Numbered from the stretch's first letter, positions 12,578 through 23,035 are shown. The stretch is DNA of 64,000 nt from Agapanthus africanus (GCA_030015575.1 JASDDO010000026.1:456173096-456237095), one strand, 5' to 3'. Numbers and translations: made by a program. The notes: generated by a model from the sequence alone, not told the origin.

Positions 12578-13156
12578 ATTAAGGAGATTTAATGTAAACA
12601 CAAATAACTGAATATTGATCCACAGATGAAAAGTTTATAATATAAATTCTAGACTTTTTTCTCAGCAGTTTTAACTTTAATTTATCTTTCAATACATGGG
12701 CAAATTCAAAGATTTTCACTAGCAGGGGCATCAAAAAGATCAAGGTTTTTTACAAAAAATCCTAAAACAATATTTTAAATCAATTTAGTTACAATATAGA
12801 AGAACCTATTCATTTTAAAAGATAAAGCACAATGATATTCATATCCTCTTAAAATTAATCCAAAAACTAATACAGCTAAATGGAATTATACCCAGGACGT
12901 TTTGTTCGAAAACAAAACACATCACCAATTGAACTAAAGTCTCATTGTGCTTTATTTATGCAACAAACATATATAATAGATATTCAAAAATTCCAAATCT
13001 CATATATAACATATATTAAAATTTTCCCGAAAGTTCAAACAAGACACGTTCTCCCTCTGTCTTCTTAGTGGATCCGCCTTTGTTTCATTAAATGGTTGGG
13101 TTTGGGTTCATTACCAATGTTATCTAAAAACTAATAACCCAAGTACAATTAGGAAA

Positions 13157-13322
13157 ATATTGCGATATTTGGACAGATATATCGTACCTGATATATCAGG
13201 CGATATTACAATATATCGGCCGATATTCACTTAAAACTACAAAAATATAAAAATTCAACATATCGTATCGTTTTCCAAAACCGATATATCGGCCGATATA
13301 GAAGATATACCAATGATATTTA
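13157..13322. repeat. palindromic ATATCGGCCGATAT patch
   Basis: GATATATC units and the palindrome ATATCGGCCGATAT occur repeatedly here. I recall repeats of the CGATATATCGG type from other plant genomes, but cannot assign a family. Confidence 0.5.
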
Positions 13323-14153
13323 GAACACTGAACTCATGTCAAAAATCTCAAGCTTTACACCTTGTTAGTCTATTGGTAATTTGGGAATAATTGGAACCAC
13401 ATTATTTTGTGGAACTTGTTTTAGAACAAAAGCTTTCTGAGATCGTTAGAATAGAAACTGGAACTTATTTTTGACCTATTTAATTTATTTTGTTAATTTC
13501 CTAGTCATGTTAATTTATCACACGTGTTTATTTTGAATGAAGAATTGTTGTGGTATGCTTAAAGGATTATTTACAATCTCAGTAGAATTAATCATCATTG
13601 TTGATATTAATATGTGCATTTAAACTGATGGAATCAATAATTTATTTAACAAAATATTAATTACTAAAGTAAATGAAAGAAATCTATAATTAGAACATTA
13701 GTTAAATAAAAAATGTTTTTCCAAATATAAAATATTAACTATCAATACCCATACGCATATCCACCGATGACTACTGGACTACTGGAAACATATATGCTAT
13801 ATCCGCTTTGTATCCGTCTGGTTACATCCCTAGTACATGTTGATTCGTAATAAATGTAATATTTTATGATATTATATGTAACTTAAGTTTGATTATGTTT
13901 TTCATCAAACATCATTTAGATTTGCAAGTCTATGAAGACAAAGTGGTTTTAGTCAGGCTAATAACTAGATAAATGAGCCAAAAAACAAAACAGAAAAAAA
14001 CAAAACATATTTGTAGCTTTTAATGAAGCTTTGTATGCAGATGTGCAGTTGTGAATATTAGTAGCTGCATGTTGTTTTAGATCTTTTGTTTTGAGATCTT
14101 CAATGTTTTCTCTTATATGAAATGTCAGAAGCATGTCATTCTAATTGTTTCAG

Positions 14154-15491
14154 GAAACAACTTCAACATTAACATTGGAAACACAACAAAGTTTCAATTT
14201 CACCGAAGAGCTATTAAGCACCACCTCATTTGCCAGGCGATTAGCCGACCAAATGACTCTAGCCAAAGCTTACGTGATCATAGCCAAAGAGCACAGCAAC
14301 CTCCAGCTGGCTTGGGAGCTCAGCTCCCAGATCCGAAACTGCCAGCGTTTGCTCTCTCAATCCGCAATCCTCAAAAAGCCCGTCACACTTGACAAAGCTC
14401 ATCCTATAATCACTAAACTATCTCACCTAATCTACAAAGCCCAAGACTCTCATTATGACATCGGCACCACAATAACAACCTTAACGAACCATGTGCAAGC
14501 CCTCGAAGCACGGACCCTCTCAGCGACAGCTCAAGGCGTGGAGCTCGGCCGGCTGGCTTCAACATCCATGACCAAAAGCCTCCACTGCTTGAATATTAAG
14601 CTCACTGAGCAGTGGTTTGGAGATTTATCACTTGTAAAACTATCAGAAGAGCAACGAAGCTTGCCTCGGCTAGTGGACAACAATTTGTATCATTTCTGCA
14701 TTTTCTCAGATAATGTGCTCGCTAGTTCTGTTGTGGTCAACTCCACCGTTTTCAATGTTGATCACCCTCAGCTTCTCGTGTTTCATATTGTAACTGATCG
14801 GGTCAGCTACCGGCCCATGACAACTTGGTTCTTGATTAATCAATTTGAAGGGTGTACTATAAATATCCGAAGCGTAGACGAGTTCTCATTCGCTAATGAT
14901 TTAAACCACTTGAGATTCTATATACCAGAAATTCATCCTTCACTTGAGAAAGTTGTGTTACTTGATGATGATGTCGTGGTTCAAAAAGATCTGACTCCTT
15001 TGTTCTCTCTTGATTTGCATAATAATGTAAATGGAGCAGTGGAAACTTGCCTCGAGGGGTTTCATCGATTTTACAAATATCTTAATTTTTCAGATACGCG
15101 TATCAGCTCGAAATTTGATTCCCAAGCATGCGGTTGGGCATTTGGGATGAACGTTTTCGATCTGATAGCATGGAAAAGGGCCAATATAACTTCTCGGTAT
15201 GAGCATTGGCAAAAAGAGAATGTTGACGGGGTTCTTTGGAAATCAGGCACCGTCCCTGTTGGGCTTTTAGCATTTTATGGGTTAGTCGAGCCTCTGGATA
15301 AGAGATGGCACGTGCTCGGTTTAGGTTATGATTTGGAAATTGACGATCGATTGATAGAGAGCGCTGCGGTTATACACTTTAATGGCAATTTGAAGCCATG
15401 GTTAAAGCTTGGAATCACCAGGTATAAACAGTTATGGGAGAAGTATGTGAATTGGACGCATCCATACCTTGTAGATTGTATTCTGCACTGA
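14154..15491 (+). CDS. GAUT10/GAUT11-like galacturonosyltransferase, coding exon 2
   Basis: This is the main exon of a GT8-family glycosyltransferase of the GAUT group. These are Golgi type II membrane enzymes that transfer galacturonic acid from UDP-GalA in pectin (homogalacturonan) synthesis; GAUT1 is the proven example, and activity here is inferred by family. The full protein is 495 residues. An N-terminal stem holds FNFTEELL and AKAYVIIAKEHSNLQLAWELSSQIR. The catalytic domain holds PRLVDNNLYHFCIFSDN, the metal-binding LDDDVVVQKDL (D321-D323), QACGWAFGMNVFDL, RRWHVLGLGYD-like text and HFNGNLKPW (H458-W466). From memory Arabidopsis GAUT10 is about 536 residues. The difference matches a gap between FS (294-295) and LNHLRFYIPE (from 300), where the family normally has a WLNASYSPV...NPKYLSM stretch. 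The rest of the coding region has no intron and ends TGA at 15489-15491. It could be an active but altered paralogue or an early pseudogene with an intact frame. Confidence 0.88.
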   Translation, partial: ETTSTLTLETQQSFNFTEELLSTTSFARRLADQMTLAKAYVIIAKEHSNLQLAWELSSQIRNCQRLLSQSAILKKPVTLDKAHPIITKLSHLIYKAQDSHYDIGTTITTLTNHVQALEARTLSATAQGVELGRLASTSMTKSLHCLNIKLTEQWFGDLSLVKLSEEQRSLPRLVDNNLYHFCIFSDNVLASSVVVNSTVFNVDHPQLLVFHIVTDRVSYRPMTTWFLINQFEGCTINIRSVDEFSFANDLNHLRFYIPEIHPSLEKVVLLDDDVVVQKDLTPLFSLDLHNNVNGAVETCLEGFHRFYKYLNFSDTRISSKFDSQACGWAFGMNVFDLIAWKRANITSRYEHWQKENVDGVLWKSGTVPVGLLAFYGLVEPLDKRWHVLGLGYDLEIDDRLIESAAVIHFNGNLKPWLKLGITRYKQLWEKYVNWTHPYLVDCILH

Positions 15492-16035
15492 AGCAGCGTG
15501 ATATTTTATTTTACTTCATTTGTATTCTCATGTATATTCTTGCTACAGAGCTAGAAAGATTTAAACTGAGAGTAATTATTTCTTTATTTTTTCTGTACAT
15601 GAAATAGCATCAAAACTATGTTATCAAACAATTCAGTTTGGAAAGTGTTTGTTTGTACATTGGATATTTTTACCAATGTCAATCATTACAGTGATTTTTC
15701 TTCTTCTTCTGGCTCTTTGGTTCACTGATCTCATTTGTACACTTTATTTAGTTTGTATTATGTTTGCTGTGACGAAATTTCATTTATTATGCATTCTACT
15801 GTTTAATGTTTATGCATGATGCTATACAAAATCTTTGATTGTAACTAATGCTCAAGGTTCATGCTTGACAGATGGTCCACAGATTTTTTACTAGCATTTC
15901 TGAAATCAGATTACTTATTGTTATACCATTAAAGTGTTCTTGCTTTTCTGGCATTTGTAATCTTTACGTGATTTGCAAATATACATAATAATGAAAATCA
16001 ATCCAAAAATTATTACTCTGAGAAAGTAATCTTTT

Positions 16036-16086
16036 TCCTTTCTTTCTGACCAAAACGGAGAAAAGCACTCTGCATTTCATTAAACG
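16036..16086 (-). repeat. possible L1 3' end relic
   Basis: A T-rich run, GACCAAAACGGAG, then CTCTGCATTTCATTAAACG. Read in reverse this is the TTTAATGAAATGCAG..CTCCGTTTTGGTC tail I associate with plant L1 elements ending in poly-A. Confidence 0.35.
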
Positions 16087-16734
16087 AAAGTTACCATGAA
16101 ACTAGTAGAAAGTAGAAACATACACAATAAGAAAATTCTCAAAGTCTCCCAAGCCAAGTCTTAGGAATCTAAGAAATTTTTAGGAAACAGATGGATAAAA
16201 TGCCATAGAATTAAAGAATTTCGCCAATTTTTAAATCTAAGACATCAAATCAGGAATTTTAAAAATTGATGCCATTTTTTTTGACCATGCATAGTAGAAG
16301 GTTTAAGGATGTAGTTTGGTTGCTTGAAAATGGAGTTGCATACAATGTAAGAAATTATTTCTCATATTTGACTAGCAGCAACTTGAATTAGGTTTGGAAA
16401 TGGAGCTGCAAAAATGACTCTACTCATAATATTTTGCAAATAAAATGGTTAAAAGCAAAATGGTTGCTACAAATGTTCCAACTTTGTACAATATTCCAAG
16501 ACAATTATTCAAGATGTCATATATACAAATTAAGCTTATTATAAACAACATAATCAATTTTGCATTATTCGACCGAACTCGGCCTATATCTACGAGGCAA
16601 ATATAACAATCACTAAACTATCTCATTGTAATCTTCGTCACATTCCCGCAAACTTACGCAAGGGAATTCCTAACAGCATTTACCTTTGATAACTGCCAAT
16701 CCGACTACAGTCAAATCAATCCTTCTTTATGATG

Positions 16735-16739
16735 ACTAT
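16735..16739. repeat. TSD ACTAT (left) of outer Ty3-like element
   Basis: ACTAT directly before the 5' LTR, repeated at 52079-52083 directly after the 3' LTR. Confidence 0.9.
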
Positions 16740-17617
16740 TAATGACGCTCAATAACGGTAATTTCTTATATCATGACACGTGGCGGATGACGTGTCACAT
16801 GCGTGAGCCAGTTAGGCCCTTCAGGACCACGGAGGGGGAACCAGCGTGCTACAGTAGGGGCTTCCCTCAAACCCTGTCTCCGAGGTTGCACCCCACTCCT
16901 TACTCCCGAGCACTTCAGCAGCCAAACCAACTGTCCCTTTGCTCTACTTCGAGCTATCGCAGGCCCGAGCTTCCTCGGCCATCCGGCTTGCCTCCGAGCC
17001 TTCCTTCGGGCCGACCTTCCTCGCCCTCCCGGCTCGCCTCCGAGCTATCACGGTACCAAGATGTCTCGGCCTTCCGCTCGTTCCCGATCTCCAGCCGAGC
17101 TTATCTTCCTCGGTCCCATCGACCGACCAGCAGCACCAGTCACAGGCACCTCCGCCACGGCTCCGCGAATCTCGCCATGCGCGAGATATTCGCCGCCCAC
17201 GATCCCGCGTTCCACGCCATCACGATCCCCCATTAACGAGCCTGTCTCGTCATTAATGGGAGATCCCGCCCATCATGCGGGCGTGACGCCGGGAGCGTAA
17301 CTGCCGGCGTGATTCTTGCGCCTGCCTGCCTGTTGCCACCACTATATAAACCCCTCCTTCAGATGGTTCAAGTAAGTCTTTTTCTCCCAACTAAGCCGTT
17401 ACTCTGCTCGGATATCCGGTCTAACTTGATCGTCGGAGGGTCCCCGGTGGTACAACCACCTCGGGACTTCCTTGCAGGTAGCTCGGCTGCAACAACCTCA
17501 AACCCATTGAGTTCTACACGCTTCAGGAGCCAACCTCCAACTCCAATCTCATCCATCCATCGTCGCTCCCAGAAGATCTAAGGAAGGTAACATCTTGACG
17601 TGATCCGACATCCGTCA
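16740..17617 (+). repeat. 5' LTR of outer Ty3-like element
   Basis: It starts TAATGACGCTC and ends ATCCGTCA. A TATA-like CACTATATAAACCCC near 17340 fits the LTR promoter. The ends are fixed by the target duplication and by comparison with the 3' LTR. Confidence 0.92.
17339..17350 (+). promoter_or_regulatory. TATA-like box in 5' LTR of outer element
   Basis: CCACTATATAAACC is conserved in both LTRs (here and about 51800) and lies about 270 bp before the LTR end. Confidence 0.55.
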
Positions 17618-17618
17618 G

Positions 17619-17637
17619 CTGGGGCCGTCTGTGGGAA
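17619..17637 (+). other. primer binding site of outer element
   Basis: CTGGGGCCGTCTGTGGGAA follows the LTR end by one base. It resembles the TGGCGCCGTCTGTGGGAA site used by several plant Ty3 elements, with one difference. I do not assign the tRNA. Confidence 0.7.
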
Positions 17638-17683
17638 AAATCTTGACTCCACCGAACAAAGTTCATCTTCCGATCTCCATTCA

Positions 17684-18240
17684 ATGGCGAGCGATCACCG
17701 CGACGATCCAAGTACTAGCCGCCGCCTCCCTCACAACGGAGGCGCGGACGAATCTCCTCCCCCGAACTCCAGCAACGCCCTAGCCACCCGGATAGATCGA
17801 CTCGTGTCCGTCGTGGATGCGCTCATCCGTGTCCAAACGGCGGGGCAAGCTCCCCAGGTCGTTGCTCCCCCACCTCGAGACTAAGACCCCTACAGAGGGA
17901 AAGAAGACTCCGCACACATCGGCACTGCCGACCACCGCCTCGCTTCCTCCCACGGCCGCAGATCTCCCAAGACAGCATATTCCGTGACCCACTGGGCCCC
18001 CCACAATCCAACACCGAGGTTCGTCGCCAGAGTGCCTCGCCTCGAGCCCGCTCGTGCCCCTGTCTCTCCCGAGGAGATATCGGTCAGCTCGCCTTCTCCC
18101 AGCATGACTGACACCCCCTCCCTCGACGGGGGCGCACGGACGGGACTCATCACGGCATCTCAAAGACTACCTCGCCGGGGGACCTAAGGAACCTGATCGA
18201 AAGGAATCGGGGCCGCGGCCAAACACAGGTCTCCAACAGC
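17684..18240 (+). pseudogene. gag N-terminal remnant of outer element
   Basis: It begins MASDHRDDPSTSRR and contains ATRIDRLVSVVDALIRVQ, a helix I associate with the start of gag in plant Ty3 elements. The following stretch is proline- and arginine-rich low-complexity text in shifting frames. It is a fossil, broken, and no capsid or nucleocapsid domain is recognised. Confidence 0.55.
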
Positions 18241-18249
18241 AGAGGCTAA

Positions 18250-18559
18250 AGATCAGAAGCCGAGCGGCTACCCTGCTCAGCTATCCCTGACTGGTAGTTC
18301 CCTACCCCACAATACCAGGGATCGAAGCCCTCACCAAGAGGAGGCCGAGCGGCTACCCTACTCGGCTATCCCTGGCTGGTAGTTCACTACCCAATAATGC
18401 CAGGGATCGAAGCCCTCACCAAAGGGCAGCCGAGCGGCTGCCCTGCTCAGCTATCCTTGGCCGGTAGTTCCCTACCCCACAACGCCAGGGATCGAAGCCC
18501 TCACCAAGTGGCAGCCGAACGGCTACCCTGCTCGGCTATCTCTGGCTGGTAGTTCCCTA
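18250..18559 (+). repeat. 85-bp tandem repeats of outer element, left part
   Basis: About 3.6 units with a period of exactly 85 bp: GGTAGTTC recurs at 18293, 18378, 18463 and 18548. Each unit holds two inverted repeats, GCCGAGC...GCTCGGC and CCCTGGC...GCCAGGG with inner GGTAG...CTACC. The array is interrupted by copia A at a CCCTA and resumes at 48598. Confidence 0.9.
18555..18559. repeat. TSD CCCTA (left) of copia A
   Basis: CCCTA before the LTR, repeated at 48598-48602 after the 3' LTR. Array text continues on both sides. Confidence 0.93.
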
Positions 18560-18613
18560 TGTTGGATATATGTATGCCCTAGAGCCCATTATATGATAGT
18601 GTATGTACCGGTA

Positions 18614-18644
<31 letters not shown>

Positions 18645-18655
18645 ATGTATGTATG

Positions 18656-18711
<56 letters not shown>

Positions 18712-20722
18712 GGGGACATTCTTGCTCGACATGATAGTATGCTATCTGGTTGCACCTTTTATCTTGACATGTTCATTTGATCATGCTTTCATTCATTTGG
18801 TACATGTTGATATAGCCCTTAGGATGATGCAGGACTACTGAGATTATGATGCGGATCATACTAGTGAGACATGTGTAGTCTATGAGCATATCTTTGAAAT
18901 ATTCCTAGTCGTGGGTGTATCGAGACGGGGCATCGATATCACCAGAGTAGACTAGCGTATAAGTTACTTGTCCCATATGATGGGCGATGGATGATCTCAT
19001 ATCCATTGGTGTGGTGACACCAAAGATCGTATACGGATGCTCAGTGGAGACTGGGTACACTGAACGGACTCGCCAAGAACTCTTATATGGTATTATATCT
19101 ATCGTCGGATAGCAGTTCTCAGGTGACACTGGTACAGGTTAGTCTGTAGACCCGAGATCGTCATAGAGTCTTATGTGTCTCTTACTGTACTTTGATCTCC
19201 ACCCTACCACGGCTCTACTGAGTCGTGCAAACAGGTGGTTTTTGGGTATAGTCCCGAGGCACATGGAGGCAATGAGCGATAGGAGGGGTTTTGTCTCTCT
19301 CGGTATTGGGGGTTGATGTTGCACCATGTACGATTGGCTATAACAGGAAGTCCCTGGCCAGGGCTGCTGAGATTTACTGATAAGTGTTATCAGTAGTTTC
19401 TCGATCTGTTATGAGGCATATACTGGCATGACTTATTAGGTTATTGGTGTCGACGATGCCATCCCTAGACTCACATATACAACATATTTGACGAAGAGAC
19501 CGGACTATACGGTAAGTGTTACCAGTTGGCTCGACGGGAGTTTTAGCAGGTTTGCTTGTGTTTCTTTTGATCGCTCAATACCTGGGAGCCGTTACGTACT
19601 GCTTGTGCCACTGACGGTTTGTGGGCATATGATGTAATCACTGCCTACTGCTAGCGTATTGACGAGTCTTAGAGTCCCACAAAGGAGTCTCCTAGCTCAG
19701 GCGAAACGATGTGGGGTGCATATGTGATATGCGCAGGAGCTTGATTAAATGCGTGTATTGGATACTGTATTTTAATTGGGTTTTTTCTATTGACGAGTCG
19801 TATGTGATATGAACGGGATATTAAATCAAGTGTTGATTTAATATTAAGTCCATTAGCTCAATTATTAAAACCTATTTCTTTATGATGCATGCATGAGTGT
19901 ATGTATATGTTGATGTGTATGCACACATGCAAGCATACATGTGTCATGGTTGATGATATATTGGTGGTGGCAATGCAAGACTCACATGGTAACAATTTTT
20001 AGATTTTTTGTTTATTTGAGAAAAGCAAAAAGGCAACATAATCATGATTGACTATTCAACTCTCTTGAGTTGACATTGGTCAATGGTTTTTTTAGCCCAT
20101 GGTTTTGTAGCCTATGGTTTTGCTTAAACTCAAGATACAAAATATCTAGATATTTTGTAACCATGGTTTAGCATGGATGACTACTCTTACTCTCTTGAGT
20201 TTAGAGGAGGGTTATCTCATTATTCTCATATTATTCTCTCTCTGAGTTTAGCTTATGCCATCTCCTTCTTCCCCCCTCTCCTCTAAAAGCTCACTAGGGT
20301 TTTAAAAGAAAGAGAAAGGATTAAAAAGAAAAGGTTTTTAATTGAGATCCAAACCCAAATCAACACCAATATCCTACTTTAGTCTTGCCCACTAGTGTGG
20401 AGTGTTAGTTTCTTCTTCATCCTTGATCAAGAGAAGCTTGGAGCTTGGTGCAAAGAGACTTCGTGGTGGATCATCGTGGACTCGGAAGGACACAAGCCAA
20501 CCGGTTCAAACCTCAATCGATCAATGAAGTCTAGGAGGAGGTTTACAAAGGTTGTATTCTCTCCCACTTAGTGTTAGACACTTGTAGTATATGATACTAG
20601 CTAGTTGTTACTCTATTTTTCTAGTTCGATTCATGTTTGGAATTGTTTACCACCCTCTAAATTTTTGTTATAACATGTATGATGCGACCCTAAACCTAGT
20701 GTGGTGGTATAGAATCCATACA
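18560..20722 (+). repeat. 5' LTR of copia A
   Basis: TGTTGGATAT to CCATACA. It contains the palindrome CCCTGGCCAGGG (19352-19363), the hairpin CTGATAA-GTG-TTATCAG (19377-19393) and a long microsatellite near its start. Confidence 0.93.
18611..18709. repeat. (TG)n-(TATG)n-(TA)n compound microsatellite in 5' LTR
   Basis: A run of GT, then TATG, then TA units. The 3' LTR of the same element has only a (GT)n run at the matching place (46567-46617), so the two have diverged since insertion. Confidence 0.95.
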
Positions 20723-20723
20723 G

Positions 20724-20735
20724 TGGTATCAGAGC
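20724..20735 (+). other. primer binding site of copia A
   Basis: TGGTATCAGAGC, one base after the LTR; complementary to the 3' end of plant initiator methionine tRNA, as is usual in copia elements. Confidence 0.92.
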
Positions 20736-22394
20736 GAAGCTAGAGCATTAGAGTAACCTAGACGACGTTAAAACATTTCGAACGAACATCGATTACCCGA
20801 AAAAACCCTTCTCTGGAAAATTTTCAAAATGTTGGAATTTTTCACATTAAAAATATTCAGAAAATCATACAGGTAATTCTATGGACCCTCTAGAAGAACG
20901 ATACCCTAACTCGACTAAACGACCGCGGAACCGCGGCAGAAACCTGTTTTTCGCGGCTGTTCCGCGGCGCCGTTTGTGAGGCTCGGGTCGGCCCTTCTAC
21001 GGTTGGTCCATAGGTACTGTGGCATGCTTCTGGGTAATTTTAATACTGCTCAGGTGTTGAGCTTCTCTGTGGTTTTTGGGTCATTGATCGATCGATCGTA
21101 TGTTTTAATTGCGCCTAGTTTATTTATGAATGTGATATAATAATTAGAATCTACTCTAATTAGTTTTGTGAAAAGTAATTAGTTGCGTGTAAATCTAATA
21201 TTTTGGCCTCGGTAGAATCGGGAATCTTGTTGAATTACCCGGCTTCTTTTGAAAAGGTGTTTTCATGGTTGAGACCTAAATATAAGATTTGCATTGTTAG
21301 GCATGAAATCCTGAATATGTGATATTCCGGGTTTATGATGTCTAAAGGCAGTGTCGATTCCAAATGTTGTAGTTTTACACTTTCTTTTATGCGACCGTAA
21401 ATGTAGTATGTGGTGTATCACCGGTTTCGTTGCTATACCTCAATGATAATTGGGGTACGCATACTTACTTACGTTGATGATATATGATATTATGTGTTGC
21501 TGAGATATGGTATGCAGGATCGTCTTGAATGAATAGCCGGGTTTTTTTTATGTGAGATGAGAGTTTTTTCTTTTCATTCATGTAAAATTAATTGTATGTA
21601 ATATTCTTTTATTGGGCACTTCCGGGTTGAGGATGATTTCACCATTGTTGTATATTATTTACTTTTCCGCATTATTATAGACCCAAGGAGGGGAGCACAA
21701 GTGACCGGGTTCTAGGGTTCAGTGGGAAGCCATCTCGAGGAGTCGAGACCGGGTCTCCTAAACTCTAGAATTGGAAGGGTCACTTGCCGCTCTCGTAGGG
21801 GTCTAGGGGTGTGGGCTTGGCTATTCATCGCGACCGTGGAATCCGTATTATCTATTATTGGCTAAATACAAAATACGAACCTCCTAGTATATCCTGTATT
21901 TTCATATATGTGCTTCTGCTGTGGATATTCTGTAATGTGATTACTTTATATGTTGAGACGAATGATGTATTATATATATGATATATAATAAACGTTGCTT
22001 ATATTTTTCATCCGCGCTAGTCCCGCCCTGCTATGCCGTTAGTTAAGTAACCTAACGGTTCATAACGGGACATTGTGGCGAATACGGATAGCATAAGCGT
22101 ACGTTCTATTTTCGTTTCTTTTCTGTAATAGCTAAGGACTTAAATGTTGGGACTACATTAATATGATTAATGTAAACAAAAAAACCTAAAAAGTTGTTGT
22201 AGAATCAGATTTGAAACTTACTTGGCTTTTTAATAAAAAGCAAGATTTCAAAAGGCGAAGCTTAAGCCACTCCTTTTAAAACCATTAGATTCTACAACGA
22301 TATCAAGTTCGAAGCGTTAAAGGTTTTCTTAAAAACTATACGCAACCCTCCGTCATTTTAGGAAGTAGAGTACTTAGTATTCGTGCTATATATA

Positions 22395-22594
22395 TTGATT
22401 ATAGTCAAGGCGTAGTGTACGGTAGCTAAGTGATGTCTTCCTACACAACATATGATGAGATTAATTAGGACATTCATGTGATTATATTGATTATAGTCAA
22501 GGGTCATATGGGTGGGTCTAATTAATCATGAAATGACGGGAAGAATTTGACTAGTACTTATGATATCTTGATTATAGTAAAGGTCATAAGTGCT
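22395..22594 (+). other. triple stem-loop array in leader A
   Basis: Apical hairpins TTGATTATAGTCAA at 22395-22408 and 22487-22500, and a close variant at 22568-22580. Copy 2 has outer arms CATGTGA (22475-22481) and TCATATG (22504-22510). Copy 3 has AGTACTTATGA (22553-22563) and TCATAAGTGCT (22584-22594). The sites align with the arrays in leaders B and C. Confidence 0.75.
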
Positions 22595-22803
22595 AGGGGT
22601 AAAGACCATATCGGGTGTTTCAAGTGTTGAAATTTGCAATGAGATTGCATACCTTCTATGTGATAGTAGGACCCCGATCCTACTGTGAGCAATAGTTGCT
22701 CCCGAAAGAATTTTGCACTGTACAATTAGCTAACTCATTAGGTGTTTAGAAAGGTGTCAACGAGGCTACGCCTCTGGGAAAAAGAGGTTTATTTTAATTA
22801 GGT

Positions 22804-22819
22804 CCGTGCGAAAGCATGG
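22804..22819 (+). other. GAAA-tetraloop hairpin in leader A
   Basis: CCGTGC-GAAA-GCATGG, a six-pair stem with one G-U pair closed by a GNRA-type loop. In leader B the right arm is GCACGG, giving a full Watson-Crick pair. Confidence 0.7.
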
Positions 22820-23035
22820 GGAACCCTCCTCAGAAGTACCGGCACAGGCCTGGCTAAACGGTTAGCGAAGTTGTAGAATGTAATTAATCCTGACTAATTT
22901 TTTCCTTTTAAGGTTTGAAGGAGAATTTGATAAAAGCAGTGGGAGACATCGATTAGATAAGATAATAAACCAATCTAATCTTTGCAAGAGCTTTCGCTGA
23001 GTGTATTCTTTTCTCTCTCCTAATGGAAGATAACC

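Larger units (their letters stand above)
6083..14153 (+). other. 8.1 kb intron of the GAUT-like gene
   Basis: The donor is CAG|GTATCT at 6083 and the acceptor TTGTTTCAG ends at 14153; both sides are phase 0. The intron is AT-rich and holds transposon remains listed separately: possible L1 3' ends, an L1 endonuclease relic, a GC-rich insert with target duplication, a tRNA-like relic and a palindromic patch. I see nothing further in 6083-7390, 7460-8470, 10270-12520 and 12580-13150, or from 13330 to the acceptor. Whether small exons are hidden here cannot be excluded, but the two flanking exons join in frame at a position where the family sequence continues. Confidence 0.75.
15492..16739. other. 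3' UTR and flank of the GAUT-like gene
   Basis: AT-rich sequence without coding signal. Several T-rich and TTTATTT stretches follow the stop codon, but no single poly(A) site stands out. The only repeat-like piece I see is the possible L1 tail at 16036. Confidence 0.6.
20736..23035 (+). other. structured leader of copia A
   Basis: 2.3 kb without a convincing coding frame between primer site and gag. It aligns along most of its length with the leaders of copia B and C. It carries a CCGCGG palindrome (20923-20971), stem CCGTTAG/CTAACGG (22036-22058), hairpin TACATTAAT/ATTAATGTA (22154-22174), bracket stem GTTGTAGAATC/GATTCTACAAC (22196-22298), three related stem-loops (22395-22594) and a GAAA-capped hairpin (22804-22819). 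Pairing is kept across the three elements by covariation. The function is unknown; packaging, dimerisation or translation control are possible. Confidence 0.75.

Noticed and set aside
17048-17233. Arg/Pro/Ser-rich open frames in the outer element LTRs
   Set aside because: They occur in several frames of a GC-rich LTR in both copies without domain similarity.
18250-18559. Regular repeats that could suggest a CRISPR array
   Set aside because: Period 85 bp without distinct spacers, in a plant retrotransposon; it continues at 48598 as a tandem satellite-like array.
20724-20735. TGGTATCAGAGC motifs as tRNA gene ends
   Set aside because: All lie directly after LTR ends or in copia leaders and are primer binding sites, not tRNA genes.
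22740-22900. Possible self-cleaving ribozyme near the GAAA hairpin
   Set aside because: I looked for a hammerhead core (CTGATGA with a matching GAAA strand) and did not find one; the GAAA here closes a simple hairpin.
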